From: Chitinophaga pinensis
Lineage (GTDB): Bacteria > Bacteroidota > Bacteroidia > Chitinophagales > UBA10324
Direction: 5' to 3'
NCBI GenBank assembly: GCA_945892775.1
Contig: CAMDDP010000001.1
Span: 124,001 to 188,000 of the forward strand
DNA: 64,000 nt
Made by a program: the position numbers and the translations under genes. Within the stretch, counting starts at the first letter, position 1. Every line of letters begins with the position of its first letter. Shown piece after piece: positions 27,189-35,027 of the stretch. The notes beneath the pieces were generated by a model, which ran no database searches, was not told the origin of the DNA, and was given only the letters and a program-made list of their open reading frames with translations.

Positions 27189-27231
27189 TATGTTTGCAAT
27201 ACAATTATTAATAATGATTGTATTGCAAACA
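27189..27231 (+). promoter_or_regulatory. Perfect 15-bp inverted repeat (candidate operator) and -7 element before umuDC
   Basis: TGTTTGCAATACAAT (27191-27205) is mirrored without mismatch by ATTGTATTGCAAACA (27217-27231) around an 11-base AT-rich spacer. A -7 box TATGTTTG (27189-27196) overlaps the left arm, so a bound protein would block it. No good TTTG -33 box is seen. The umuD ATG is 23 bases after the right arm. The likely role is damage-inducible repression of umuDC, but the binding protein is unknown. Confidence 0.7.
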
Positions 27232-27253
27232 AAATAATAAGCACTCGCTTTAT

Positions 27254-27682
27254 ATGCCTTCAATTATTTATACTCTTAAAAATAACAGACTTAAAATTCC
27301 ACTTACTGCGGAGTCTGTCTCGGCAGGTTTCCCTTCCCCTGCCGCTGATTATATCGAAGACCGGATAGACTTTAACGAACTACTTGTAAAAAATCCATCG
27401 GCTACTTTTTTAGTAAAGGTTTCAGGTGAATCAATGATAGATTCATTTATTCCCCCTAAAGCATTACTGGTAGTTGACCGATCACTCACTGCAGCTAACA
27501 ATACTATTGTAGTTGCGGTAGTAAATGGCGAGTTTCTTGTAAAGAAATTACAAAAAGCAAATGGCAAAATATTTCTGCTGCCTGCAAATAAGAATCTCAA
27601 TCCAATTGAAATAACCGACACAATGGATTTTCAGGTGTGGGGTGTGGTGTCAAAAATTATTATTGACCCCAAAGACATTTGA
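27254..27682 (+). CDS. umuD: UmuD-like self-cleaving polymerase V subunit (S24 family)
   Basis: A 142-residue LexA/UmuD-type autoprotease that, once cleaved, joins UmuC in error-prone polymerase V. The cleavage site falls at Ala24-Gly25 in AGFPSPAADYIEDRID, where E. coli UmuD has Cys24-Gly25. The catalytic dyad is Ser60 (SGESMID) and Lys97 (GEFLVKKL), the same numbers as in E. coli. I chose the ATG at 27254; a start at 27218 would lie in the palindrome. The stop overlaps the region just before the umuC ATG, so the pair forms an operon. Confidence 0.94.
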   Translation: MPSIIYTLKNNRLKIPLTAESVSAGFPSPAADYIEDRIDFNELLVKNPSATFLVKVSGESMIDSFIPPKALLVVDRSLTAANNTIVVAVVNGEFLVKKLQKANGKIFLLPANKNLNPIEITDTMDFQVWGVVSKIIIDPKDI

Positions 27683-27684
27683 TA

Positions 27685-28947
27685 ATGATTGCCCTCGTTG
27701 ATTGTAATAATTTCTACTCCTCTTGTGAGCGTGTTTTTCAACCTAAATTGGAAGGTAAACCCGTTATTGTTTTGTCAAACAATGATGGTTGCGCCATTTC
27801 CTTAAGTGACGAAGCAAAGGCACTCGGTTTTAAAATGGGCACACCTGCTTTTATGGCAAAGGATGAATTGGAAAAAGCGAAGGTTAATTTGTTTTCATCC
27901 AACTACACTTTGTATGGCGACTTGAGTGACCGTGTGATGAAAACCCTTTTCACCTTTGCTCCCGATGTTGAAGTTTATAGTATTGACGAAGCATTTATTA
28001 ATCTGTCAACTTTCAAGCATTATAATTTGTATGACATGGGTGCGAAGATTAAACAAACGGTAAAACAGTTCACGGGGATACCGGTAAGTGTTGGCATCGC
28101 TCCAACAAAGGCACTGGCTAAAATGGCAAATCGTTTTGCCAAGAAAACCAAAAAGCAAATTGGTGTGCATTGCATGCAAACTCAGGAACAGATTGATGAA
28201 GTGTTAAAATGGTGTGAGGTCGGCGATATATGGGGCATCGGTAGTCAATATAAAAAGTTATTAATCAAAAGTGGTTTCAAAACCGCTTACGACTTTTCAA
28301 AAGCAAATAATGATTGGGTTCGCACCAACATGGCAGTTGTGGGCTTGCGATTAGTAAAAGAGTTGCAGGGCATTTCGTGCATTAAGTGGGAAGATGTGTC
28401 ACCAATAAAAAAAGGAATTGCAACTGCAAAAGGATTTGGCAAACTGATAACCGATAAAGAAGAACTGAAAGAAGCAATGTCAACTTATGTTGCCTTGGTA
28501 GCTGCGAAACTTAGAAAAGACAATACAGCAACTAAATTATTGCGGTTGTTTGTGCGAACTAATCCTTTTCGCACACAAGACAAGCAATACTATCAGTCTG
28601 TAACAGTTCAGTTGCCTGTAGCGACTAACAGTACCAACGAACTGATACATCATGCACTTAAAGGTTTGGAATTAATTTTTAAAAAAGGATACAATTATCA
28701 AAAAGTAGGAGTCATGGCTTTTGATGTTTTTCCAATGAGAGCGTTACAAACTGGAATGTTTGATGCGGTTAATAATCTTGAACATAAAATTATTAATAAA
28801 GCAATGGATAAACTGAATAAACGCTATGGCAAGGATGTCATTAAATTTGCCGCACAGGGGTATTCCAACAAGCACAAACTTCGTCAGGAAAAACTTTCCC
28901 CCTGTTACACTACCAACATAAATCAATTGCTCACCATTAGAATTTAA
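27685..28947 (+). CDS. umuC: Error-prone DNA polymerase V subunit UmuC (Y family)
   Basis: Translesion polymerase of 420 residues. The metal-binding motifs are present: ALVDCNNFYSSCERVF with Asp at residue 5, and YSIDEAFINL with the Asp-Glu pair near residue 102. The palm/fingers region has GIPVSVGIAPTKALAKMAN and the helix-hairpin-helix region GDIWGIGSQYKKLL. A C-terminal little-finger domain and the UmuC-type tail follow. The ATG at 27685 lies two bases after the umuD stop. An in-frame TTG at 27679 is possible but would overlap umuD. Confidence 0.95.
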   Translation: MIALVDCNNFYSSCERVFQPKLEGKPVIVLSNNDGCAISLSDEAKALGFKMGTPAFMAKDELEKAKVNLFSSNYTLYGDLSDRVMKTLFTFAPDVEVYSIDEAFINLSTFKHYNLYDMGAKIKQTVKQFTGIPVSVGIAPTKALAKMANRFAKKTKKQIGVHCMQTQEQIDEVLKWCEVGDIWGIGSQYKKLLIKSGFKTAYDFSKANNDWVRTNMAVVGLRLVKELQGISCIKWEDVSPIKKGIATAKGFGKLITDKEELKEAMSTYVALVAAKLRKDNTATKLLRLFVRTNPFRTQDKQYYQSVTVQLPVATNSTNELIHHALKGLELIFKKGYNYQKVGVMAFDVFPMRALQTGMFDAVNNLEHKIINKAMDKLNKRYGKDVIKFAAQGYSNKHKLRQEKLSPCYTTNINQLLTIRI

Positions 28948-29070
28948 TTGTGGTCAATCTGTTTGCCCCTTTCTGATTGATTTCTTTAAATAAGTTTTAT
29001 ATCTTGGATATAATTACCAAAGTAACATATTGAAGGCTTTCTTTATTCTGAATCAGTCAATTGGCAGACT

Positions 29071-29325
29071 TTAGAATTTAAAATAAACAAACAGCCGTCC
29101 GAAATTTTTGCTGTCGTTCTCCATTCGGTGAAACTGCTTTTTAATTTCCGGCTGTTGCAAGAACCTCTGAACTTTTTTCTTCAGCTGACCACTTCCTTTT
29201 CCTGGAATAATTTCCACTTCTTTTATTCTTCTGTCAATGGCGTCTTCAAATGCCTGCAACAATGCTTTGTCAATTGCTTTGCTGTTATTGTAAATATCGT
29301 GGAGGTCAACTTTTATTTTTGCCAT
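29071..29325 (-). CDS. Small Smr-domain protein
   Basis: An 84-residue protein that is almost entirely one Smr (small MutS-related) domain. It shows the N-terminal VDLHDIY motif, the central IIPGKGSGQLKKKVQRFL motif with the conserved G-K-G, and a final beta strand RLFVYFKF. Smr domains bind or nick nucleic acids, and in several systems cleave mRNA on stalled ribosomes. The specific role here is unknown. It lies 13 bases downstream of the rhodanese-thioredoxin lipoprotein gene on the same strand. Confidence 0.85.
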   Translation of the reverse strand: MAKIKVDLHDIYNNSKAIDKALLQAFEDAIDRRIKEVEIIPGKGSGQLKKKVQRFLQQPEIKKQFHRMENDSKNFGRLFVYFKF

Positions 29326-29338
29326 AATGAATAAAAAT

Positions 29339-30091
29339 TTATAATGCTTTATTTAAAGCATTAGTTATTTCTTCTTTCGGTGTTAATCCTGTTTTGCGAT
29401 AGGCTTCTTTTCCATCTTTCATTAAAATATAAGTTGGAACAGTTGCCACTTTATAACTTACGGCGATGGATTTATTTGCATCGGCATCAAGTGTTTGAAA
29501 AATAATTTTTCCTTCAAAATATTTTTTCAATTCATCTATAACCGGAATCATTTTTTTGCAGGGGATACACCATTGCGTATGAAAATCGAGCAATACTAAT
29601 TTATTTGATGTAATTAGAGTTTGAATTTGCTCAGCAGTGAAAGTTTCGACTTTTGATATTGGAGCATTTGCATCTTTTATAATTTCAAATCCTGCGTGCA
29701 TCCAACCATTGTATCCACCTTGTAGATTATAAATTTTTGTAAAACCCATCTGACTCATTTGCTCAGCAGCTTTTGAACTGCGGCTTCCTGCAGCGCAGTA
29801 AACAAATACAGGTTGGTCTTTACGAATCATGCTGACTTTCTTTTGAAAATCAGCATCATAAAAATTAATAGTGGACGCATTTGCCAAATGACCATTTGCT
29901 ACTTCTTCAGGTGTGCGAATATCCAACATAACACCTTCTGGATTTTTTGCAATCAACCCTTGAAAAGTTTTTGTATCAACATTTTCAACAATAGGAGTAT
30001 TTATATTTTCTGTTGCAATATTTTGCTGACCATTACTGCAGGCGCTGAAAAGAATGAAAAGCAAAATGAATGGCGTAAGAGTTTTTTTCAT
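29339..30091 (-). CDS. Rhodanese-thioredoxin fusion lipoprotein
   Basis: A 250-residue periplasmic lipoprotein; the signal ends LLFILFSAC (lipidated Cys near residue 18). A rhodanese domain (about 38-135) has DIRTPEEVANGHL and the active-site loop VYCAAGSRSS with its Cys. A thioredoxin domain (about 145-250) carries the W-C-I-P-C redox centre and the cis-proline segment VATVPTYILM. The fusion suggests handling of sulfur or disulfides outside the cytoplasm. It appears to be transcribed after the CxxCH and DUF4920 lipoprotein genes. Confidence 0.9.
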   Translation of the reverse strand: MKKTLTPFILLFILFSACSNGQQNIATENINTPIVENVDTKTFQGLIAKNPEGVMLDIRTPEEVANGHLANASTINFYDADFQKKVSMIRKDQPVFVYCAAGSRSSKAAEQMSQMGFTKIYNLQGGYNGWMHAGFEIIKDANAPISKVETFTAEQIQTLITSNKLVLLDFHTQWCIPCKKMIPVIDELKKYFEGKIIFQTLDADANKSIAVSYKVATVPTYILMKDGKEAYRKTGLTPKEEITNALNKAL

Positions 30092-30143
30092 TATAAATTA
30101 TTTGAAGTGCAAAGAGAAACTAAATTTCATTACCGCTTAGTAA

Positions 30144-30611
30144 CTAAGGTTGCAAAGGGATATACATTTTTTTAATAACCACCAATGGACCGGGACAATA
30201 ATGCTCGTGACAACTCTGGCATTTCGAAACCATAGTATTGAAAGCAATTTTCTGGCTTTCTGGATTGCGATGATATAAATTTTTTACAGATTCAAGATAT
30301 TCATCAGCACGCGAATCAAATTCACTGTCAACCATTGTTGAGTCAGTTGGCTTTGCGGTGTGAATGGTGTTTAAGAAATCAGGCATTTCTCCACTGATGG
30401 TTCCTGCAATAGAAGCATCGCGAATGCTGTTGATATGCCCTTGCATTTGTCGCATTAATTCAGCCAATTCACTTTGTCCATTCGGATTCATGCTGCATGT
30501 TTTCAGCGAATCATTTTTAGTTTGTTCTGTTGAATCATCTTCTTTTTTAATCTGATTGCAGGCAATAAAAAAGAATAATAATAATAGGAATGCAAGAAGT
30601 TTACTCGCCAT
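30144..30611 (-). CDS. Lipoprotein with a C-terminal CxxCH haem-type motif
   Basis: A 155-residue lipoprotein with signal LLFFFIAC (Cys at about 18). The middle is helical and charged. Near the C terminus, SKCQSCHEHYCPGP contains one C-x-x-C-H, the covalent haem c attachment motif, and an extra Cys. A helical protein with a terminal CxxCH fits a cytochrome c prime-like or small monohaem cytochrome, but I cannot name the family. The start overlaps the end of the upstream DUF4920 gene by 11 bases. Confidence 0.75.
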   Translation of the reverse strand: MASKLLAFLLLLFFFIACNQIKKEDDSTEQTKNDSLKTCSMNPNGQSELAELMRQMQGHINSIRDASIAGTISGEMPDFLNTIHTAKPTDSTMVDSEFDSRADEYLESVKNLYHRNPESQKIAFNTMVSKCQSCHEHYCPGPLVVIKKMYIPLQP

Positions 30612-31092
30612 CTTTCAATAGTACACCGTGAGCTTCAAACGATAAATCAATTTCGGGTTCGGTGATTTTTGCAATTTCCTCTTCAGATTTTCCGCCATCG
30701 TGTGCATAATGTTTCAGCATTTCTACAGTGGTGGTATCATAAAAAGCTTTGCCTTCAAATATTACTTCCTTGCCATTGCAATCTTTAGGCATAAAAAACC
30801 CATAATCTTTAAATCGAACCCGCATTGATTTGTTGCCAACCGGAATATTCATCCAGCATCCTTTCTTTTGGCAAACCTCGTTCACCTTTGCATGCAACTT
30901 AACGTTGAGTGAATCATGGCCTTCTAATTTTGCAATAAGGTCAGTCGCTTCAATTGCATCATTGGTTGTAATGGTATCGCCAAAAGAACTCCACTTTGCT
31001 TCTGCTGTTACATCCACATTTTCTTTTGAAGAATTATTGCAGGCAATAACAAAAAACAAAAGTGCAAGTGATAATGAAATAAAAATTCTCAT
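30601..31092 (-). CDS. DUF4920 lipoprotein
   Basis: A 163-residue lipoprotein, signal LLFFVIAC with Cys near residue 18. The mature part begins KWSSFGDTITTNDAI and contains KVNEVCQKKGCWMNIP and KDYGFFMPKDCNGKEVIFEG. These are the conserved blocks of the DUF4920 family, which shares a C-x-x-x-x-C-W motif that could bind metal. Function is unknown. It is first in an apparent four-gene unit with the CxxCH protein, the rhodanese-thioredoxin protein and Smr. Confidence 0.82.
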   Translation of the reverse strand: MRIFISLSLALLFFVIACNNSSKENVDVTAEAKWSSFGDTITTNDAIEATDLIAKLEGHDSLNVKLHAKVNEVCQKKGCWMNIPVGNKSMRVRFKDYGFFMPKDCNGKEVIFEGKAFYDTTTVEMLKHYAHDGGKSEEEIAKITEPEIDLSFEAHGVLLKDGE

Positions 31093-31633
31093 TAGTAGTA
31101 TTTTTTTTATATCTACAAAGATAAGTGTGCAAGGGAGAATTTGAAATTTTTATTTCACATGAAGTAAATTGGTAAATGAGATATAATTTTTTATATCCAG
31201 AAATTTATGAAGATTGGTATCGGCAATAAACTACCCCGTATCACTATCTTGTTCAATGGCAATTTTCTATTTGAACATTTGTTCGGTGATGGCAGTAAAA
31301 TATTTTACTCCTTCTACATCCAGAATTTGTTTTCTGAAAAAATATTTGAAGAATCGGAACCTGGGTTGATTAATCTGTCAGCACATGTTCTTCAAAACTC
31401 AGATTCTGTGCGGCTGAAGAATAACTGCACATTATAACTATTAGTATAAGCTATTTCGACTTCTTTGGGATAAGCTTTTATTAGGGTAGATATGTGAAAC
31501 ACATTTTTTTTATGAACAGATGAATGAATTTCAGGCACTGAAATTATTTAATTAATCTAACTCTTCCAGCAACTCAAAGTAAATTAAATATAGTATTATA
31601 GAGAATCTTCCTTCCTCAGTTATAGTTTTCAAA
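31093..31633. other. Gene-poor stretch
   Basis: About 540 bases with only one short open frame (described separately). On the minus strand, about 31264-31373, another frame is open as FRKQILDVEGVKYFTAITEQMF before a stop, and may be a relic of a longer protein. I see no RNA gene or repeat. Confidence 0.35.
31207..31437 (+). CDS. Doubtful small ORF, 76 residues
   Basis: Open frame from ATG 31207 with a mixed composition (MKIGIGNKLPRITILFNG at the N terminus). No family, signal peptide or membrane segment is recognised. Upstream there is no clear promoter. The opposite strand is also partly open, so it may be non-coding. I list it only because the surrounding 540 bases hold nothing better. Confidence 0.2.
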   Translation: MKIGIGNKLPRITILFNGNFLFEHLFGDGSKIFYSFYIQNLFSEKIFEESEPGLINLSAHVLQNSDSVRLKNNCTL

Positions 31634-32053
31634 TTAGTTAAATGGCTTTCTCTTCCAGTACCATTCACCATTCTGAACTTTTTCTTCCAATTGATTCCAA
31701 TAATCAGGCGATACTATTTTTCCATCATTAGTTCGCAATGCTCTTGTATAAATTGCCATTACCGGATTGAAGGTTACATCAGTAACACCAATCATTAATA
31801 AAGTTGGTGGCGGTGGTGTATTAACTACTGGAACTGTTACATCAGGAGAAGAACCATCAGCAGGAGGCCCAGCAGCAGGTTTCGCTGCAATTTTGGGAGG
31901 AGGCATATTTCCAACCATTACAGTATAACCATTGTGTTCTAATATTTTTTTCAGAAACTCCGCGCGTTCAGCAGAAATATTTTTCTCCACCAAACCACAA
32001 CGGGTCCCGTTTATTTCTTCAATGGCGTGTTGGTTGGATGCTATGAATGACAT
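31634..32053 (-). CDS. Hypothetical protein with a Pro/Ala-rich linker
   Basis: A 139-residue soluble protein of unknown function. The N-terminal part (1-48) looks like an alpha/beta segment with AERAEFLKKILEHNGYTVMVG. A low-complexity linker rich in Pro, Ala and Gly follows (about 50-85). The C-terminal part (about 86-139) contains LLMIGVTDVTFNPVMAIYTRALR. No signal peptide is present. It sits immediately upstream of nuoN on the opposite side of a 47-base gap, reads in the same direction as the nuo block, and is downstream of it in transcription. Confidence 0.7.
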   Translation of the reverse strand: MSFIASNQHAIEEINGTRCGLVEKNISAERAEFLKKILEHNGYTVMVGNMPPPKIAAKPAAGPPADGSSPDVTVPVVNTPPPPTLLMIGVTDVTFNPVMAIYTRALRTNDGKIVSPDYWNQLEEKVQNGEWYWKRKPFN

Positions 32054-32100
32054 TTTACTAATTTATTGTTTCTAATTTTTACTCTCTAATTTGACTTAAA

Positions 32101-33507
32101 CTATTTAGCTAATTGATGTAAGTAATCATAAAGACCTCCGAAAATTCCGATGAACAATATACCAGCCGAACAAATGATCAACGCAATGTTTGAAAGCAGT
32201 GGTGATTGAATAGACGCGAGTGGTTTTTCATTGTTTTCTGAAAACATCATTCTTACTAATCGCATGTAGTAATACAAAGACACTACTAAGTTTAGCGAAG
32301 CAAACAGCAACCACACTACAGAAGCAGAATGAATTCCTGATGTAAATAGAAATAATTTTCCGAAGAAGCCAGCAGTAGGAGGGATACCCGCTAATGAAAA
32401 CAATGCAAGCATCAAAACAATTGCTAACTTTTTATTTGAGTTGTAAAATCCTTTGTAATCATCGAGGTCTTCTTTTTGTGTAGCGAATGAAACTATTTCC
32501 ACCACACCCAATGCAGCGAGATTACTGAACATATAAACCAGAATAAAATAAACAACGGAAGTTGGCGCATTCACGGGGTCACCAGCTAAGCCCAACAAAA
32601 TATAACCGGCTTGTGCAACTGTGGAGAAGGCCAGAAATCGTTTAATGTTTGTTTGTCGCATGGCGAATAAATTTCCAACAGTCATTGTAATAATTGAGAG
32701 CAGAAATAAAATTTCAACCCAAAATTCCTGCATCATGATTACCCCGTTGAAAAGAAAACGTGCCAAAGCAAAACTTACAGCACCCTTAGATACCACCGAT
32801 AAAAATGCGGTGATAGAAACAGGCGAACCTTCATACACATCAGCTGTCCATAAATGAAATGGTACCAATGAAATTTTAAATCCGAATCCGGTCATTATAA
32901 AAATCAATGCGAGCACTTCCAATCCTCCTGGTCTTAAGATTTCCTGCCACGATGAAATTGTTAGCGTACCTGTGATTCCATAAAAAATAGAAATACCGAA
33001 TAATAACATTCCACTTGAAAATGCTGATGATAAAATCATTTTCATTCCTGCTTCGGATGAGCGTTGTTTATCCAAATCAAAATTCGCTAAGGCAGCAACA
33101 GGTATCGTTGCCATTTCTAATCCAAGATAAAAGAGTAAGATATTGTTTGCTGATAACATTAAAAACATTCCGAGCAATGCTGTTAAAAGCAACATAAAAA
33201 ATTCAGGTGTATGCTGATGATGTTTCAGCCAGTTGTACGATTGCATCAGCACCAATAAGGTTGCGAAAGCGAGGATGGTTTTTTCTATGATGATGAATGA
33301 GGTTGAAATAAACATTCCGCCGAACAACGAACCTGAATCGTTTCCTGTAAATCCCAATAACACAATTAAAAAAGTAATCGCAATATTTAACCGCAACCAG
33401 GTTTCGTTGCTACGGATGAGGTCAAATATTTTTATAATCAATTGCAGCAGTATGAAAACCGCTAAGGCAATTTCGATTCGCAAAGTGAGCCAGTCGCTGA
33501 TGTTCAT
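32101..33507 (-). CDS. nuoN: NADH-quinone oxidoreductase subunit N
   Basis: Antiporter-like proton-pumping subunit of complex I, 468 residues with about 14 membrane helices. The helix-7 region LVPFHLWTADVYEGSP and the LAFSTVAQAGYILLG block are typical of NuoN, as is LAGIPPTAGFFGKLFLF. It is the last nuo gene of the block, read right to left, 24 bases after nuoM. Confidence 0.96.
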   Translation of the reverse strand: MNISDWLTLRIEIALAVFILLQLIIKIFDLIRSNETWLRLNIAITFLIVLLGFTGNDSGSLFGGMFISTSFIIIEKTILAFATLLVLMQSYNWLKHHQHTPEFFMLLLTALLGMFLMLSANNILLFYLGLEMATIPVAALANFDLDKQRSSEAGMKMILSSAFSSGMLLFGISIFYGITGTLTISSWQEILRPGGLEVLALIFIMTGFGFKISLVPFHLWTADVYEGSPVSITAFLSVVSKGAVSFALARFLFNGVIMMQEFWVEILFLLSIITMTVGNLFAMRQTNIKRFLAFSTVAQAGYILLGLAGDPVNAPTSVVYFILVYMFSNLAALGVVEIVSFATQKEDLDDYKGFYNSNKKLAIVLMLALFSLAGIPPTAGFFGKLFLFTSGIHSASVVWLLFASLNLVVSLYYYMRLVRMMFSENNEKPLASIQSPLLSNIALIICSAGILFIGIFGGLYDYLHQLAK

Positions 33508-33531
33508 ATTGTTTGCGTTTCTAAAGTTTGA

Positions 33532-35016
33532 TTAAGGATTTAATGTTAAAAATTTCACTGCCATCGGCGCTGTGTCGTGCGAAATCATTTGTGCAAGCCA
33601 CATTGGCAATACACCCATAATAATTATCGCTAGCATCAGCAACCACGAAGCCGAACGTTCGTACCATGCGGCATCAGTCAGCGTTAAAAAATGCGGATCC
33701 TTAATTGGACCCAACATCACCTTCGCCACTGCCTGCAAAATGTAAACAGCTGTTACTACTATAGAAGCACACGCCAATATTGTTGCTGCTTTATAAAAAG
33801 TTCCGGGCACTTTCCACGCACCCATGAATACAGTCATTTCCGAAACGAATCCACTAAGACCAGGCAAACCGAGTGAACACAACCCCACTATGATATAAAT
33901 GCTTCCGATGAAGGGCATAATTTTTAGTAGACCACCCAATTCCCGCACATCGCGAGTGTGAGTGCGCGAATAAATCATTCCGATAGCACCGAAGAAAAGG
34001 GCGGTCATCAATCCATGCGAAATCATTTGAAGCACTGCCCCTGTCAATGCTGTTTGATTGAGCATTCCTATTCCGAGCAAAACAAATCCACAATGACTCA
34101 CTGAAGAATAGGCGTTGATGTACTTTATATCTTTCTGCATCAGCGTGGCGAAAGCACCATACACAATCGCAATGGTGGAAAGAATAATAATTGCAGTAGA
34201 ATAATATTGTGTTCCCTCAGGCAATAGAATTGCTGCGAATCGTATGCAACCATAACCGCCCAATTTCATGCTGATGCCCGCCAGAAACATGGAGCCAGCA
34301 GTTGGTGCCGATGAGTGACCATCAGGAACCCATGTATGAAATGGAAACAACGCAGTGAATACACCGAACCCCATAAACATAAGCGGGAAAATCAATTTTT
34401 GTGTTTCATTATCTAGGTGCAGTCCTTGCAAAACCGAAATATCAAAACTGCCGTTGCTCTTTAAATACAACAACAATATACCTACAAGTATCAAACTTGA
34501 ACCTGCCATGAGCATAAGTGCAAGTTTAGTGGCGCTATAAACTTTGCGTCCGCTTCCCCAGTGGGCAATCAATAAAAATTTAGGAACTACCGACAACTCT
34601 AAAAAGAAAAAAGCCATGATTAAATCCATCGAAATAAAAAACCCAATGGCGCCCACTGTCAACAGCATCAGCATCATAAAAAATTCACGGGGCTTATTAT
34701 CAATTTTCCACGATACTAAAATCGCTGAAACGGTCACAAGTGAAGTCAGCAGTAACATTGAAACAGAAATGCCATCTACACCTGCATGAAAATTTATATT
34801 CCAAGTTTTAAACCATGGATAAACTATTTCAAAAAGATATGGAGAATTATTTCCTGCGGCGCGTTCAACCATAAATTCACGAAGCAATTCAAAACATAAA
34901 ATCAATTCGACAATTGCTCCAAAGAGAATTACACTCTTCACTTTTTCAGCATGTACAAATACACTTATTGCAAGCGCAACAACCGGAATAATAATAAGAA
35001 GCACTAACAGGTTCAT
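33532..35016 (-). CDS. nuoM: NADH-quinone oxidoreductase subunit M
   Basis: Antiporter-like membrane subunit of 494 residues. Motifs include FFFLELSVVPKFLLI (with the conserved pump Glu), LFPFHTWVPDGHSSAPTAGS, INAYSSVSHCGFVLLG and LPGLSGFVSEMTVFMG. Together with NuoL and NuoN it forms the proton-pumping membrane arm. It is 11 bases downstream of nuoL. Confidence 0.96.
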   Translation of the reverse strand: MNLLVLLIIIPVVALAISVFVHAEKVKSVILFGAIVELILCFELLREFMVERAAGNNSPYLFEIVYPWFKTWNINFHAGVDGISVSMLLLTSLVTVSAILVSWKIDNKPREFFMMLMLLTVGAIGFFISMDLIMAFFFLELSVVPKFLLIAHWGSGRKVYSATKLALMLMAGSSLILVGILLLYLKSNGSFDISVLQGLHLDNETQKLIFPLMFMGFGVFTALFPFHTWVPDGHSSAPTAGSMFLAGISMKLGGYGCIRFAAILLPEGTQYYSTAIIILSTIAIVYGAFATLMQKDIKYINAYSSVSHCGFVLLGIGMLNQTALTGAVLQMISHGLMTALFFGAIGMIYSRTHTRDVRELGGLLKIMPFIGSIYIIVGLCSLGLPGLSGFVSEMTVFMGAWKVPGTFYKAATILACASIVVTAVYILQAVAKVMLGPIKDPHFLTLTDAAWYERSASWLLMLAIIIMGVLPMWLAQMISHDTAPMAVKFLTLNP

Positions 35017-35027
35017 GAATCAGTTTA

